64,000 bases of DNA from the NCBI GenBank assembly GCA_964472505.1, contig CAYYQW010000011.1:5251-69250 (forward strand), given 5' to 3'. Both the position numbers and the translations under genes were made by a program. The notes below the pieces were generated by a model that searched no databases, was not told the origin of the DNA, and saw nothing but the letters and a program-made list of their open reading frames with translations. Positions 16,994 through 26,237 of the stretch are shown here, piece by piece (position 1 is the first letter of the stretch; each line of letters starts with the position of its first letter). The stretch comes from JAYEIA01 sp964472505 (GTDB taxonomy: Bacteria; Bacteroidota; Bacteroidia; Bacteroidales; JAADGE01).

Positions 16994-18373
16994 TCACTTC
17001 CCGATACAGAAATTTTTGAAAATATTACTTAGAACCTCATCGGCAGATATTTCACCGGTGATGGAGCCTATATGCTTAATAACTTCCCGAATGTCTTGAC
17101 TGAGAAGATCCACGGGCAATTTGGCATTGAGCGCTTCCTTAACTCGCTCGCCGGCTTCGGCGGCTACAGTTAAAGCATATAAATGCCTTGTGTTGGTTAC
17201 CACCGTATCGTTGAGCCGATCTTTGCTGTAATGAACGGCATCGGTTAAGATACTAAGCAGGCTGTCAATGTTTTCTTTGTATTTCGCTGATATGGCTGCG
17301 GTCTTATATACGCCCAAACTCTCCGGTGTCGGGAGCTTGAAATTATTAATACGATCGGTTTTGTTAAAGACAATGACTAATTTCTTACCTTTGGTCTGCT
17401 CGCTGATTTCTTCAATCTTTTTAAGGGCATTATTTTTTTCGGCATCGGCCAATAATAGCACAATATCGGCTTTTTGGATTTTATCCATGGTTTTTTCAAT
17501 GCCCAGATTTTCAATCCGGTCGGTGGTTTGGCGAATGCCCGCCGTATCTATAAAGCGAAACAACATGCCGTTTATCGACATAAGATCTTCCACGGCATCA
17601 CGCGTGGTGCCCGCAATATCGGAAACTATGGCTTTATCCTCGTTGAGCAGCGCATTGAGCAAGGTGGATTTTCCTACATTCGGTTCACCGATAATAGCAA
17701 CCGGGACACCGTTTTTAACAGCATTGCCTAATTCAAAAGAATCTCGAAGTTTTTCTATTTTTGTGTTTATGGTATCCATGAGTTTATTCAATTCTCGGCG
17801 GTCGGCAAATTCCACATCTTCTTCGCTGAAGTCAAGCTCCAATTCAATTAGAGAAATAAAATGTAAGAGGTTTTCACGCAAGTTTTTTAAGTCTTTGGAG
17901 AAGCCTCCTCTCAATTGTTGCAGCGCCACTTTATGAGCAGCTGCAGTTTCCGATGCAATCAGATCGGCTACGGCTTCGGCTTGCGAAAGATCCATTTTGC
18001 CGTTAAGGAAAGCCCTTTGAGTAAATTCTCCGGGAGCCGCCGGTTCGGCTCCGTGTTTTATCAGCAGATTTAGGATTTTTTGTCGCACATACATGGAGCC
18101 GTGGCAGGAAATTTCCGCCAAATCTTCGCCCGTATAAGATTTTGGTGCTTTGAAAACTGAAATAAGCACTTCGTCGATCAATTCACTGCCTTCGTATATG
18201 CGCCCGAAATGTACGGTATTAGCAGCTTGTTCGCTGAATTTTTTGTTTTTGCCCGGGGCACGAAATATTTTATCAGTAAGGGCAAAAGTCTCCGGCCCGG
18301 AAATACGAATAACGGCCAAAGCCCCGCTTCCCGAAGGTGTAGCTGCTGCACAAATGGTTGAGTTAGGGTACAT
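16994..18373 (-). CDS. mnmE: tRNA uridine-5-carboxymethylaminomethyl(34) synthesis GTPase MnmE
   Basis: With MnmG, this GTPase makes the cmnm5 modification of wobble uridine in tRNA. I place the start at the ATG at 18373 (MYPNSTICAAATPSGSGAL), which aligns with the usual MnmE N-terminus and gives 459 residues; the frame is open further, to 18454. The N-terminal folate-binding domain is followed by a helical domain holding the G domain: GEPNVGKSTLLNALLN (P-loop), DIAGTTRD, DTAG and NKTD. The protein ends with the conserved CIGK motif, whose cysteine is essential in the family. The gene is convergent with the Crp/Fnr gene. No mnmG is in the window. Confidence 0.96.
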   Translation of the reverse strand: MYPNSTICAAATPSGSGALAVIRISGPETFALTDKIFRAPGKNKKFSEQAANTVHFGRIYEGSELIDEVLISVFKAPKSYTGEDLAEISCHGSMYVRQKILNLLIKHGAEPAAPGEFTQRAFLNGKMDLSQAEAVADLIASETAAAHKVALQQLRGGFSKDLKNLRENLLHFISLIELELDFSEEDVEFADRRELNKLMDTINTKIEKLRDSFELGNAVKNGVPVAIIGEPNVGKSTLLNALLNEDKAIVSDIAGTTRDAVEDLMSINGMLFRFIDTAGIRQTTDRIENLGIEKTMDKIQKADIVLLLADAEKNNALKKIEEISEQTKGKKLVIVFNKTDRINNFKLPTPESLGVYKTAAISAKYKENIDSLLSILTDAVHYSKDRLNDTVVTNTRHLYALTVAAEAGERVKEALNAKLPVDLLSQDIREVIKHIGSITGEISADEVLSNIFKNFCIGK

Positions 18374-19102
18374 ATTTATAATTTTTGAATTAGGCATTTT
18401 ATTAATATTTGCATTATTTTTATTCACAAGCTCTACGAAAGCTATGATTTGCAAAAAAAGTTTCTTCGATTAAGAATGCAGGCTGCAAAATATGATTTTT
18501 TCTCGCTTTTATATCCTGTCAACCCCCCTGTCCCCTTCTCCAAGGGGGAATCCGAAAATCGCCGGTGTACTGTAATTTTAAAATTTGTGGTATTCATACG
18601 CCTAATTCAATATAATTTATAATCTGCATATTTTTTGCAAAGGTATAATGTTTTTTCATCTCCTGCTTTAAGATAAGCTACAAATACAGAAGTCATAAAA
18701 CTTCTCATCAAAAAAATCAGGCAATCTGCGGAAAAAAAATAATTTATAAAAAGCATAAATGAATCCGGTGTATTAAAGTAAGCCGCACTCAAGTCTGCTT
18801 CGGCTGAAGCGGGAGGAGGCAGGAAAATATCTTTTCAACTTTTATACAAGCAAAGGCTCCGACTTAAGGTTTTTAATCAAATTGCAGGCAAATATATTTC
18901 TTTTTTAGAATTGAATGCCGTATATTTGGAAAAGTATTTGTATTGTGTTGATAAAAAAATAATTACAGGCAATACAATTTTTTTAATTTTATACAGTTTT
19001 ATATTTATGTTGAAATAATGAGCTGTCTATTTGGTACTAAGGTTTATTGCCGCTTAATTCTTGTGAATTGAGAGGTATGTCACAAACTAAAAACCAATTA
19101 TT
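18374..19102 (-). other. Long intergenic region without a convincing gene
   Basis: About 730 bp of AT-rich DNA between mnmE and the secreted type A protein. It includes a short C-rich stretch near 18523-18550 (CCCCCCTGTCCCC and AAGGGGG, able to pair) and a small hairpin GCTTCGGCTGAAGC at about 18798-18811. A 61-codon frame at 18607-18792 has no family features. I see no RNA gene here. Confidence 0.5.
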
Positions 19103-19134
19103 TTTGCAATTTATTGAAACATTGTATAATTTTG
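19103..19134 (+). promoter_or_regulatory. Strong Bacteroidota promoter for the type A secreted protein
   Basis: TTTG at 19103-19106 and TAATTTTG at 19127-19134 are separated by exactly 20 bp, matching the housekeeping pattern TTTG-N19/20-TAnnTTTG. The predicted start of transcription is near 19141, about 46 bp ahead of the ATG at 19187. Confidence 0.8.
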
Positions 19135-19186
19135 TATTCGTGTTGCAAAATGCAGCATGATTTTTTCTAACTAAATTTTTTAAACA

Positions 19187-20410
19187 ATGATGAAAAAAAT
19201 TACTTTCCTATTGGCGGCTCTTGTGTTTACGTTTGCCGTTGCCGATGCACAGAAGTTGTTACGCAGCGGTGATGTGCAAACAAAAACACAAAAAGCCATA
19301 ACAGAAAAAGGCTTTTTAGCTGAAGAAATTTTCGCTGAAGACTTTGAAGATTATAATGGAGATGATGTAACCCTTGCTAGTGAGGGTTGGATGATCTATG
19401 ACGAAGATGGTGACGACTATAATTGGTTCGTTGCATCAACTACTACTTTGTCTCAAGTAGTAGTATCCGAGTCCAGTTATCAAGATGACAATGATGATTG
19501 GCAAGCGCTTACTCCGGAAAACTGGTTGGTTTCGCCCGCCATTGACCTAAGCTCTTATACTGAAACGATAGTATTAGATTGGAGAGCATTTGCTTTTAGT
19601 ACTGATTTTCCGGCTGAGAACTATAAAGTAGTTGTTTCAACGACCGGCAATACAGTGGCCGATTTTTCTACTGACGATATAGTTTTTGAAGAAACACTTG
19701 GTACGGATATTTATGAACGAAGGGTTGATTTGTCTGCCTATGCAGGTGAAGAAATTTATCTTGCCTTTGTACATTACGATTGTACTGATATGTATATTCT
19801 TGGAATTGACAATATTGCAGTTGGTACTCCGGCCACAACTTACACAACTACATTTAATGTAGACATGACCGATGTGGAAACTGACGTATTTGACCCGACT
19901 GTGGACAAACTGTATGTAACCGGATCTATGGTAGATTGGGCAGAACCCGGTTTATATGGCTCGTTAGAGTTAACCGATATTGGTTCCTCAACTTACTCAG
20001 CAACCATTGAATTGCCTGACGGCGATTACGAATACAAATATTTCGTAGTTAAAGACGGTCAAACAGAACCCGGTTGGGAAAACGGCGAATGGGAAGGCGG
20101 TGCAGACCGTACATTTACTGTTGCCGGTGCAGAACAGACCTTGAATGATGTATGGGGTGACAATCCCAATAGCGTTGAAGAAGTTGCTTTCGAAGCTGAC
20201 ATCAACGTTTATCCGAATCCTTCTACCGGATTGTTCAACATCACAACTACAGAAAGCGTGAAACTCGAAGTATTCGACATTAGCGGAAGAACTGTGAAGT
20301 CACAAATCATTGACGGAAACACTCAAGTACAATTGAGAAACGCCGGCATGTATTTCTTCAGATTCTCTAACGAGAATGGTTCAACTGTGAACAAAGTTAT
20401 TGTTAAATAA
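19187..20410 (+). CDS. Secreted choice-of-anchor J protein with type A type IX sorting domain
   Basis: A 407-residue exported protein. A signal peptide (about 1-22, ends AVADAQ) is followed by a short propeptide. Next is a choice-of-anchor J/cleaved-adhesin-like domain (about 48-215), recognised by FAEDFEDYNGDDV, the motif ENWLVSPAIDLSSY, and a late acidic strand (ILGIDNIAVG). A second beta domain (about 220-325) resembles starch-binding or CBM-like folds (LYVTGSMVDWAEPG, YEYKYFVVKDG). The last 75 residues are a type A C-terminal domain for type IX secretion (INVYPNPSTGLFNITT, VFDISGRTVKSQ, GMYFFRFSNENG, NKVIVK). The final signal is probably cleaved on export. It is a single-gene unit with a clear promoter and terminator, and the gene seems highly expressed. 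Ligand or substrate unknown. Confidence 0.92.
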   Translation: MMKKITFLLAALVFTFAVADAQKLLRSGDVQTKTQKAITEKGFLAEEIFAEDFEDYNGDDVTLASEGWMIYDEDGDDYNWFVASTTTLSQVVVSESSYQDDNDDWQALTPENWLVSPAIDLSSYTETIVLDWRAFAFSTDFPAENYKVVVSTTGNTVADFSTDDIVFEETLGTDIYERRVDLSAYAGEEIYLAFVHYDCTDMYILGIDNIAVGTPATTYTTTFNVDMTDVETDVFDPTVDKLYVTGSMVDWAEPGLYGSLELTDIGSSTYSATIELPDGDYEYKYFVVKDGQTEPGWENGEWEGGADRTFTVAGAEQTLNDVWGDNPNSVEEVAFEADINVYPNPSTGLFNITTTESVKLEVFDISGRTVKSQIIDGNTQVQLRNAGMYFFRFSNENGSTVNKVIVK

Positions 20411-20438
20411 CAAGAATACAGAACGATAAAATTAGAAA

Positions 20439-20467
20439 AGCCTCTGCTTCGGCAGGGGCTTTTTTTG
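20439..20467 (+). terminator. Intrinsic terminator after the type A secreted protein
   Basis: AGCCTCTGC-TTCG-GCAGGGGCT (20439-20460) forms a 9-bp stem with a stable TTCG loop and one G-T pair, followed by a run of seven Ts. It starts 29 bp after the stop codon. Confidence 0.92.
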
Positions 20468-20947
20468 TGCTTTCATTTTTGAAATATCCTATTTCTTTCT
20501 TTGGCGCCTGCTTGTAAAAAAAAACTAAATAATGAATCCTCCCGGTGCTTGCAAACGCCGAAAAGATGTAATCATGTTTCAAAATACTTAGATAAAGTTT
20601 TAGTTTTCACGCTGAATTAGAAAATATTTTCATATATTAGCAAAGTGTTTGTAAGATAAGAGAGCCAAACAACAACCGAATATTCAAAATAAATTTCCCA
20701 ATTTAAGTCGCAGAGCATAAGAAGCAACAAATATATAAGTAAAAAAACTTTTGTATAGTCAAAGATATTATTTATAATTGCATCGGTTTTTACAAAAGTC
20801 CAAAATTTTGATCCTTAGGACTAAACTATCGCATTATTTTCCGGAACTGAAAAACTATTTCACATAAAAGCTTCACAGCTTGATACTCCAATTTTACACT
20901 ATTGAATTTTTACATTACTTACCAAAAAATTATTAAATTAATTACTA
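20468..20947 (+). other. Long AT-rich leader region of rho
   Basis: About 480 bp upstream of rho with no coding frame of note. No TAnnTTTG element stands out, and I see no recognisable riboswitch. Long leaders occur ahead of autoregulated rho genes in other bacteria, so this may be untranslated leader; that is inference. Confidence 0.35.
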
Positions 20948-22555
20948 ATGGACGACATCAAAACGTTAGAGACCAAAAAAGTACTCGAACTTCGTACAAT
21001 TGCCAAAGCTTTGGGAATAAACCGAGCCGACCGATACAAGAAACAGGAACTGATATATAAAATACTGGATCAGCAAGCCGAAGAAGAAGCTAAAACGAGT
21101 TCGGGAAATAAGCCTCCGGAAAGAAAAGAGCCGGCAAAAGCTAAAGAGCATACTCAAGCTGTAAGCAAAAGCCGAAATGAAAAAGAAGAGAAAAGTAATG
21201 ATCGGCATCAACAAGTAAACCACAACAAGAATAATGCGCAAAAAAAGCAAAGAAAACGCATTGTTCGAACCAAAGATCCAAAGAAAAACGATTACGATAA
21301 AACTTCTGACAGAAGGAATGCCTATGACAAGTCTTCCGACAGAAGGAAGCAAACGAGAACCAAGACCGATAACGGTGATAAACAAAAAAACGAGCATCGC
21401 CAAAACGAACAAAAGTTTGATCCTACTTATGAGTTTGATCCGATTATACGAAATTCGGGAATTCTTGAAGTGATGCCGGACGGATACGGATTTTTGCGTT
21501 CATCGGATTACAATTATTTTAATTCACCGGACGATATCTATGTTTCGCAATCGCAAATTAAATTGTTTGGCCTTAAAGACGGCGACACCGTAACCGGTAA
21601 TATTCGTCCGCCTAAAGACAATGAAAAATATTTTCCTTTAATAAAAGTGGAAGAGATTAACGGCCGGCCGCCGGAAACCATTCGAGATCGAATACCTTTC
21701 AGCCACCTCACACCGCTTTTCCCTGAGGAAAAATTTAATATCACCGGGAAAGAGTCCACATTATCTACCCGCATTATCGATTTGTTTGCGCCATTGGGGA
21801 AAGGCCAACGCGGACTTATTGTTGCGCAACCCAAAACGGGTAAAACCGTATTGCTCAAGCATATAGCCAATGCTATTGCAGCTAATCATCCGGAAGTATA
21901 TATGATTATTCTTTTGGTTGATGAGCGGCCGGAAGAGGTAACCGATATGGAGCGCAGCGTTAATGCCGAAGTAATATCATCAACTTTTGATGAGCGTGCC
22001 GAGAACCATGTAAAAGTTGCGGAAATTGCTTTGAAAAAATCTAAACGTCTCGTAGAATGCGGACACGATGTAGTTATTTTATTGGATTCCATTACGCGGC
22101 TTGCACGTGCATATAATACCGTATCGCCGGCTTCGGGCAAAGTACTCTCCGGTGGTGTGGAAGCCAATGCATTGCACAAACCTAAAAAGTTTTTCGGGGC
22201 AGCCCGAAACATTGAAGACGGCGGGTCTTTATCAATCATAGCTACGGCTCTTACCGATACCGGCTCAAAAATGGATGATGTTATTTTTGAGGAATTTAAA
22301 GGTACCGGTAATATGGAGCTACAGCTCGACAGAAGGCTTTCCAATAAGCGCATTTATCCGTCGGTGGATGTTATGGCATCCGGAACACGGCGTGAAGATT
22401 TATTGCTTTCGGAAGACATGGTTAACAAATTGGGTATTCTGCGCCGTTATCTTGCGGATATGAATCCCGTTGAAGCCATGGAATTTATGAAAAACCGCAT
22501 GCAACGAACGCGCGACAATGAAGAATTTATTGCTACCATGAATTCGGGAGTATAA
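20948..22555 (+). CDS. rho: Transcription termination factor Rho
   Basis: Rho is the hexameric RNA helicase that ends transcription of untranslated RNA. The 535-residue protein has an N-terminal Rho_N-like helical domain (LETKKVLELRTIAKALGIN), then about 110 residues of low-complexity, strongly basic sequence rich in K, R, N, Q and D (about 45-155), including a short duplication (YDKTSDRRN, YDKSSDRRK). The RNA-binding cold-shock-like domain (about 165-240, GILEVMPDGYGFLRS) and the ATPase follow, with P-loop AQPKTGKTVLLKHIA, the DERPEEVTDM segment and the Q-loop/R-loop region. E. coli Rho has 419 residues; the extra length is the disordered insert, common in Bacteroidota and Actinobacteria. 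A strong intrinsic terminator follows. Confidence 0.97.
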   Translation: MDDIKTLETKKVLELRTIAKALGINRADRYKKQELIYKILDQQAEEEAKTSSGNKPPERKEPAKAKEHTQAVSKSRNEKEEKSNDRHQQVNHNKNNAQKKQRKRIVRTKDPKKNDYDKTSDRRNAYDKSSDRRKQTRTKTDNGDKQKNEHRQNEQKFDPTYEFDPIIRNSGILEVMPDGYGFLRSSDYNYFNSPDDIYVSQSQIKLFGLKDGDTVTGNIRPPKDNEKYFPLIKVEEINGRPPETIRDRIPFSHLTPLFPEEKFNITGKESTLSTRIIDLFAPLGKGQRGLIVAQPKTGKTVLLKHIANAIAANHPEVYMIILLVDERPEEVTDMERSVNAEVISSTFDERAENHVKVAEIALKKSKRLVECGHDVVILLDSITRLARAYNTVSPASGKVLSGGVEANALHKPKKFFGAARNIEDGGSLSIIATALTDTGSKMDDVIFEEFKGTGNMELQLDRRLSNKRIYPSVDVMASGTRREDLLLSEDMVNKLGILRRYLADMNPVEAMEFMKNRMQRTRDNEEFIATMNSGV

Positions 22556-22572
22556 AATACCCTAAACACAAA

Positions 22573-22614
22573 CCAAAGCCGAAAATAACTTGTTTTCGGC
22601 TTTGGCATTTTTGG
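22573..22614 (+). terminator. Intrinsic terminator after rho
   Basis: Perfect 13-bp arms CCAAAGCCGAAAA (22573-22585) and TTTTCGGCTTTGG (22593-22605) flank a 7-base loop, followed by CATTTTTGG. It starts 17 bp after the rho stop. Confidence 0.88.
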
Positions 22615-22718
22615 TATCTGCTTCTTAATCGTTTCTTCACATAAATTTAATTCCTGCTTAAATCCAAAACTCCATCTATTCATTTCCTTTGTGTTTGTTA
22701 AAAATTACACGCATCGGA

Positions 22719-25403
22719 ATGAGAAAAAATCGATTTACCATAAAAACTTGGCTGCAATCAACCGCATGGGGAATATTTGCAATTTTTGCTTTACTCGGCA
22801 TCATTGTAATCGTGTACGTAAACCTTATCGGGAATTACTATGATATTTTGCAAAAAACCAATCGTTTAGCCTATCTGGAAGCTGAAATCAGAAAACTTGA
22901 GAAAAATTTCATTTATGAAGAAACCATAAATGACGAATACTACATCAGCCGTAAAAGTAATTATCTGACAGCCATTAACAGCCAAAAATCAGAAATAAAA
23001 AACTTGATCAAAGAATTAAAATCCAACCGATTTATCAAAAAACAAAATTTCTCGGAAGGTCTTAACTCTTTAGACAGTAATTTTACTCAGTACGAAGAGA
23101 CTTTCAGCAATATGGTGGAATCTCTTACAAAAATAGGGTTTAAGGACTACGGGCTTACCGGTGAAATGCGAAAAAAAATTCATGCCGTTGAAAATTATAT
23201 AACAAAACTTGATCACGGAAGCCGACTCTCGGTGTATATGCTAACACTCCGACGGCATGAGAAAGATTATTTTCTTAGAAAAGACAGCAAGTATATTGAG
23301 AAATTTAATACGGTAATTGAGGATTTTAATCAATTCATTGATAAGGAAACAGCTTCTGCCAATCTCAATGCCGATGACGGGAAATATTTGAAAGATTTGT
23401 TGAATGGCTACCAAGATTATTTTAACAAAATTGTAAATCTCGATATTCAAATAGGATTAAACGATAACAGCGGCTTGAAAAATAAGCTGAATATTACCGT
23501 AAGCGACATTGAAACGGCCATAATTCATATACGCAATTCCGTATCGGACATAGCCGACAGAAAAATAAATGAGGCTCTGATATTGCTTACTTCGGTCGGG
23601 GCAATACTCTTGGTAGGGGTTATTATTCTTATGTTGCGGCTTTCAAAACACATATCAAAATCCATTGCCCATGTTCACAAATACATTACCATTCTGGGGA
23701 AAGGGCAATTACCTTCATTCATTGTCTCAAAACGCAATGACGAAATTTCGGATATGACCGAATCCCTCAATATACTGATAGAGAACTTGCAAAATACGCG
23801 CCGATTTGCCATTGAAGTCGGCACGGGTAATTTGGATACCGACATCAATGTCTTTGACAATAAAGGCGACATCGGCGGAAGCCTGATAGAAATGCGCAAC
23901 CAATTAGCACAGGTAGCCGAAGAACGCGAGCGAACAAAAAAAGAAGCTGACAGGCGGGCGTGGGTCAGCGAGGGCAAGGCGAGAAATGCAGAAATACTAC
24001 GTTCGCCGGGCGATGACCAAAGCAAATTTTATTTCTATCTGCTTACCAATATTGTAGATTATCTCGGAGCTAATATAGGTGCTATATACATAATCAAAGA
24101 TATTGATAATGAGGACTTAGGATATGAACTTACGGCCGCTATTTCCTACAACCATAATGATACGGACATCTTTTCGGAAACGGATGTAAAACGAAATACC
24201 TATATTTTCAGAGCTATCAAAGAACAGAAAATACTGACTGTCAATAATATCCCAAAAGGAAAGCTAAAACTTAGTTCATCCGTGGTAGAGTTTGAAATAA
24301 ACAGTTTGATTGTTTCTCCTTTAAAACTGCGAGCTACTGACAAAATTGTAGGTGCTTTGGAAATTGGAGCGATGAAAAAATTCAAACAATATAAGATCGA
24401 TTTGCTGTTGAGCATCTCAAATGATATTGCCATTGCCGTATCCAATATCATGCACCACCGTAAAACGGAAAGATTGTATAAACATACGCGTAAGCAGGCA
24501 GAACAATTGGCCGAAAGACAGGAAGAAATTGAACGTCAGAAAGAACTTCTGCAAGAGCAAGCCAAGACGCTTCAGGAATCAAACAATTTGTTGGAAATTC
24601 AAAAAGAACAAACCGCCGGCAGCATACGTTATGCTAAGAGCATACAAAATGCGGTATTGCCCGATAAAAAAATTCTTGAACGTGCTTTCCGCAATCATTT
24701 TCTTATCTTCAAACCGCGAGATATTGTTTCCGGCGATTTTTACCGCATCATGTTCAGTAGTGATAACGAACGCCCTTTGATTTTCCTCACCATAGCCGAT
24801 TGCACCGGGCACGGCGTGCCCGGTGCTTTCATGTCTATGATAGGAAGCATGCTTTTGCAGCAAATAATTGATGCCGATAAAATAACCGACCCGAAACGTA
24901 TTTTGAGCATACTTAATGAACGCGTTATTAAGGCCTTACATCAAAATAAAGCAGAGAACACTACCAATACCAACAAAGACGGAATGGACATAGCTTTGGT
25001 GCGTATAGAGCCTGTCAGCGATAATGATTATAAAATTGTTTTTTCCGGCGGAAAAATTGACATGTACTATTACCGGGTGCAAGAAGATAAAACGCTGCAA
25101 AAACTCAAAGCCGACAGAAAATCCATAGGCGGCCTTAATACACGCAGCGATAAAGAATTTACCGACTCCGAAATATCACTTTCTTCGGGCGACAAAATTT
25201 ATATTTTTTCAGACGGCATCCCCGATCTAAATAACAGTGAACGTAAGCGCTTTTCAAGCAAATCCTTACTTAATCTCCTTAATAGTCTGAAAGACAAAAA
25301 AATGAAGACACAAAAAGCTGCAATTGATAACGAAATTATTCTGCATCAGGGGCAAGAGCCGCAACGTGATGACATGGCACTGATAGCTTGTGAATTAATT
25401 TGA
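22719..25403 (+). CDS. Membrane-bound GAF and SpoIIE-type (PP2C) serine/threonine phosphatase
   Basis: An 894-residue signalling protein. I prefer ATG at 22719 (MRKNRFTIKTW) because it places a basic N-terminus just before the first membrane helix; the frame is open back to a TTG at 22689. Membrane helices at about 17-40 and 285-305 enclose a helical periplasmic sensor. HAMP-like segments follow (about 305-410), then a GAF-like domain (about 425-585), a coiled coil (about 590-640) and the phosphatase domain (about 645-894) with the metal-binding motifs SGDFY, ADCTGHGVPGA, DGMDIAL and FSDGIPD all present. Such proteins usually dephosphorylate an anti-sigma-factor antagonist in partner-switching. 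No anti-sigma or STAS gene is in the neighbourhood, so the target is unknown. It is convergent with the deoxynucleoside kinase gene. Confidence 0.9.
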   Translation: MRKNRFTIKTWLQSTAWGIFAIFALLGIIVIVYVNLIGNYYDILQKTNRLAYLEAEIRKLEKNFIYEETINDEYYISRKSNYLTAINSQKSEIKNLIKELKSNRFIKKQNFSEGLNSLDSNFTQYEETFSNMVESLTKIGFKDYGLTGEMRKKIHAVENYITKLDHGSRLSVYMLTLRRHEKDYFLRKDSKYIEKFNTVIEDFNQFIDKETASANLNADDGKYLKDLLNGYQDYFNKIVNLDIQIGLNDNSGLKNKLNITVSDIETAIIHIRNSVSDIADRKINEALILLTSVGAILLVGVIILMLRLSKHISKSIAHVHKYITILGKGQLPSFIVSKRNDEISDMTESLNILIENLQNTRRFAIEVGTGNLDTDINVFDNKGDIGGSLIEMRNQLAQVAEERERTKKEADRRAWVSEGKARNAEILRSPGDDQSKFYFYLLTNIVDYLGANIGAIYIIKDIDNEDLGYELTAAISYNHNDTDIFSETDVKRNTYIFRAIKEQKILTVNNIPKGKLKLSSSVVEFEINSLIVSPLKLRATDKIVGALEIGAMKKFKQYKIDLLLSISNDIAIAVSNIMHHRKTERLYKHTRKQAEQLAERQEEIERQKELLQEQAKTLQESNNLLEIQKEQTAGSIRYAKSIQNAVLPDKKILERAFRNHFLIFKPRDIVSGDFYRIMFSSDNERPLIFLTIADCTGHGVPGAFMSMIGSMLLQQIIDADKITDPKRILSILNERVIKALHQNKAENTTNTNKDGMDIALVRIEPVSDNDYKIVFSGGKIDMYYYRVQEDKTLQKLKADRKSIGGLNTRSDKEFTDSEISLSSGDKIYIFSDGIPDLNNSERKRFSSKSLLNLLNSLKDKKMKTQKAAIDNEIILHQGQEPQRDDMALIACELI

Positions 25404-25457
25404 AAATGTCCTTGCGGATTTGTATAAAAATCTGTTTTTGTATTAGAAGTTCTGAAT

Positions 25458-26096
25458 TCACTCAATGGTTTTCATGTGTACACCGGCTTCATATTCCGTA
25501 TTGAAAATCAAATCTTTAACTTTTTGGTAGTCTTCCGCGGAATTAACAAAATCTATGGTATTGGTGTCGATTATCAAAAATGCGAATTGTTTTTGATGCT
25601 TGAAATATTCAAAGTACCCGTCTTGAATTTTTTGCAGGTATTCGGCACTTATGTTTTGTTCGTAATCGCGCCCGCGGCTTTTAATATTTTCTATTAGTTT
25701 ATCCGTATTTTTATGAAGATATACATACAAATCCGGTTTGGGTAATGAAGAATATATAATGGAGAAAATTCTTCGGTACAGAGCATATTCATCTCCGGAG
25801 AGTGTATTTTTTCCGAAAATAAGCGATTTCGAAAAGTAATAATCCGAGATAATCAACGAACGGAATACATCTCGGTTGCTGAGTTCATTTTTTAGTTGTT
25901 GGTATCGATCTGCCAGAAATGACAGTTCAAGTTGAAAGGAATAATGCTCCGGTTCATCATAAAATTTGGCCAAAAAGGGATTATCTGCAAACTGTTCATA
26001 TACGGCTTTTGCGTTATAATCGGCTTTCAGCATTTTGGTAAGCGACGTTTTTCCGGCACCTATATTACCTTCTATCACTATAAATTTGTGCTCCAT
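25458..26096 (-). CDS. Deoxynucleoside kinase (dCK/dGK family)
   Basis: A 212-residue cytoplasmic kinase that phosphorylates deoxyribonucleosides for nucleotide salvage. The P-loop is at the very start (VIEGNIGAGKTSLTKML). The substrate-site region with FLADRYQQLKN occupies the place of the family's D/ERS motif, and a basic LID segment (ENIKSRGRDYEQNIS) lies near residue 150. The length is typical of the bacterial dAK/dGK group. Which nucleoside it prefers cannot be told from the motifs. It is a single minus-strand gene, with a terminator for the next upstream gene (prolyl oligopeptidase) in the 140-bp gap before it. Confidence 0.9.
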   Translation of the reverse strand: MEHKFIVIEGNIGAGKTSLTKMLKADYNAKAVYEQFADNPFLAKFYDEPEHYSFQLELSFLADRYQQLKNELSNRDVFRSLIISDYYFSKSLIFGKNTLSGDEYALYRRIFSIIYSSLPKPDLYVYLHKNTDKLIENIKSRGRDYEQNISAEYLQKIQDGYFEYFKHQKQFAFLIIDTNTIDFVNSAEDYQKVKDLIFNTEYEAGVHMKTIE

Positions 26097-26189
26097 ATAA
26101 AGTATCTTAATCTGTATTTCCGGTTATTATTATCTTCGGCTACACGGTATTGCCCCAAAAGGGTTCGAGTTTAAAAAATTTCTGCATAA

Positions 26190-26227
26190 AAAAAGCCTGC
26201 AAAAGGTTAACCCCGTTGCAGGCTTTT
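26190..26227 (-). terminator. Intrinsic terminator after prolyl oligopeptidase
   Basis: Arms AAAAGCCTGCAA (26190-26201 region) and TTGCAGGCTTTT (26216-26227) form a long stem; on the minus strand it is followed by a T-run. It lies 10 bp past the stop of the gene at 26238. Confidence 0.88.
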
Positions 26228-26237
26228 AATAATTAGT

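Noticed and set aside
18374..18454. mnmE start at 18454 or 18397
   Set aside because: The start at 18373 aligns best with the usual MnmE beginning before the TICAxAT motif.
18523..18552. C-rich/G-rich stretch as part of a repeat family or insertion remnant
   Set aside because: Too short to support without a genome-wide search.
18607..18792. Minus-strand frame of 61 codons in the intergenic region after mnmE
   Set aside because: No family features, no promoter, odd composition, and the region has other non-coding marks such as a C-rich stretch.
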